From positions 1-41,092 of the IMG/VR virus record IMGVR_UViG_3300047497_000280: a stretch of 41,092 nucleotides of DNA. One strand, 5' to 3'. The translations under genes and the position numbers were made by a program. This DNA is from a virus. Below the pieces are notes generated by a model, which saw only the letters and a list, made by a program, of their open reading frames with translations, did no database searches and was not told the DNA's origin. Of this stretch, positions 40,752 through 41,092 are shown piece after piece. Each line of letters opens with the position of its first letter. The first letter of the stretch is position 1.

Positions 40752-41092
40752 CGTTGACCTCCTGAATTGACTTGGATGCCCCAGCGATTCCGATAATTTG
40801 GCGCCTGCTTATGGGCGATAAATCCGAGAACGAGATACATTTCACGCGTACACTTGATGTACTGAAGGCGGCGGGGTGGATTACCGGTTACTCCATGATT
40901 ACCGATCCCTGGGTCGTCGATTGGACGCCCCTCGGGCGTGAGCGGGCAAGGCTGTTCCTCTCCCTCGCGGATGAACTTGATCTCAACGATGTCAACTGGC
41001 CCTGTCTTGAGGCTATCTGCAAATTTCTGCGTCCGCCCCCTGAGAAAAGCCCAAAGACGAGCCTGAACTGACTTGTTTGCGGTGACTCTCAT
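40748..41092 (-). CDS. Early hypothetical protein, possibly truncated by the window edge
   Basis: 114 residues from the last ATG in the window; the true start may lie further right. Its stop overlaps the next start as ATGA, as elsewhere in the operon. The sequence is basic at the N terminus (RLWAFLRGRTQKF) and contains CPLTPEGRPIDDPG. A plus-strand frame at 40772-41071 covers the same DNA and also reads like a protein, so this call is not secure. Confidence 0.5.
   Translation of the reverse strand: MRVTANKSVQARLWAFLRGRTQKFADSLKTGPVDIVEIKFIREGEEQPCPLTPEGRPIDDPGIGNHGVTGNPPRRLQYIKCTREMYLVLGFIAHKQAPNYRNRWGIQVNSGGQR

Larger units (their letters stand above)
448..41092 (-). mobile_element. Mu-like transposable siphophage prophage (left end outside the window)
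   Basis: Some fifty collinear minus-strand genes follow the order of transposable phages: transposase, ATPase partner, Gam, small middle genes, lysis-type genes, terminase, portal, protease/scaffold, capsid, connectors, tail, fibres. The head genes match Mu in order, except that the MuF-like gene is moved upstream. The tail module is of the long non-contractile type (tape measure, BR0599, NlpC/P60, gpJ-like tip), as in the B3/D3112 group, with no sheath or Mu-type baseplate gene. The right terminus is inferred at 448 from the repeated sites there. No repressor was identified; it may lie beyond 41092. Confidence 0.9.

Noticed and set aside
1-41092. tRNA, rRNA, CRISPR or integrase-type att sites
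   Set aside because: None seen on reading; the element uses a transposase rather than an integrase.

Overview
The window is most of an integrated Mu-type transposable phage in what is probably a verrucomicrobial host. Nearly every gene is read on the minus strand, so the phage runs from right (early) to left (late). Evidence for Mu-type biology: a MuA-like DDE transposase, a MuB-like ATPase, a Gam-like DNA-end protein, DUF2786 and MazG-like genes, then a Mu-like head module (gp25/26/27-like genes, gp28-like terminase, gp29-like portal, gpG-like protein, gpI-like protease with a nested scaffold start, capsid, decoration protein). Evidence for the host is indirect: a pseudopilin-like N terminus, Thr/Asn-rich secreted proteins, SD-less AT-rich starts, and an ATCCGAA-type inverted repeat in the left flank.

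Layout, right to left. 40.5-41.1 kb: small early genes. 36.9-40.5 kb: transposase and its ATPase partner. 28.8-36.9 kb: a tightly coupled early/middle operon of small genes (MazG-like, zinc-binding proteins, Gam, a DGQHR/ParB-like protein behind a 13-base G tract, DUF2786, and a MuF-like protein fused to a putative zinc metallopeptidase). 28.36-28.81 kb: a small HTH protein, followed by a 330-base gap that is the best place for a late promoter. 25.2-28.0 kb: a secreted outer-membrane-type protein, a tiny lipoprotein, a permuted papain-fold peptidase, membrane proteins and the small terminase. 17.2-25.2 kb: head genes. 5.8-17.2 kb: connector, tail tube, tail chaperones with a likely -1 frameshift, tape measure and a siphovirus-type tail tip (BR0599 protein, NlpC/P60, gpJ-like). 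0.56-5.8 kb: three large Thr/Asn-rich proteins, the last an SGNH-hydrolase/beta-helix protein. Positions 448-527 carry three directly repeated sites starting at a TG dinucleotide, which I read as the right end of the phage; 1-447 is then host DNA. The left end lies beyond 41092.

The most unusual property is that at least seven proteins encoded inside or next to the virion genes start with apparent export signals (Sec-type, lipoprotein or pilin-like). Tail and head proteins are normally assembled in the cytoplasm and carry no such signals. Other points of interest are the MuF-zincin fusion, two long G tracts placed where length changes would switch reading frames, a transposase with Glu at the second catalytic position, a cold-shock protein inside the tail module, and a twin 22-bp dyad inside the transposase gene.
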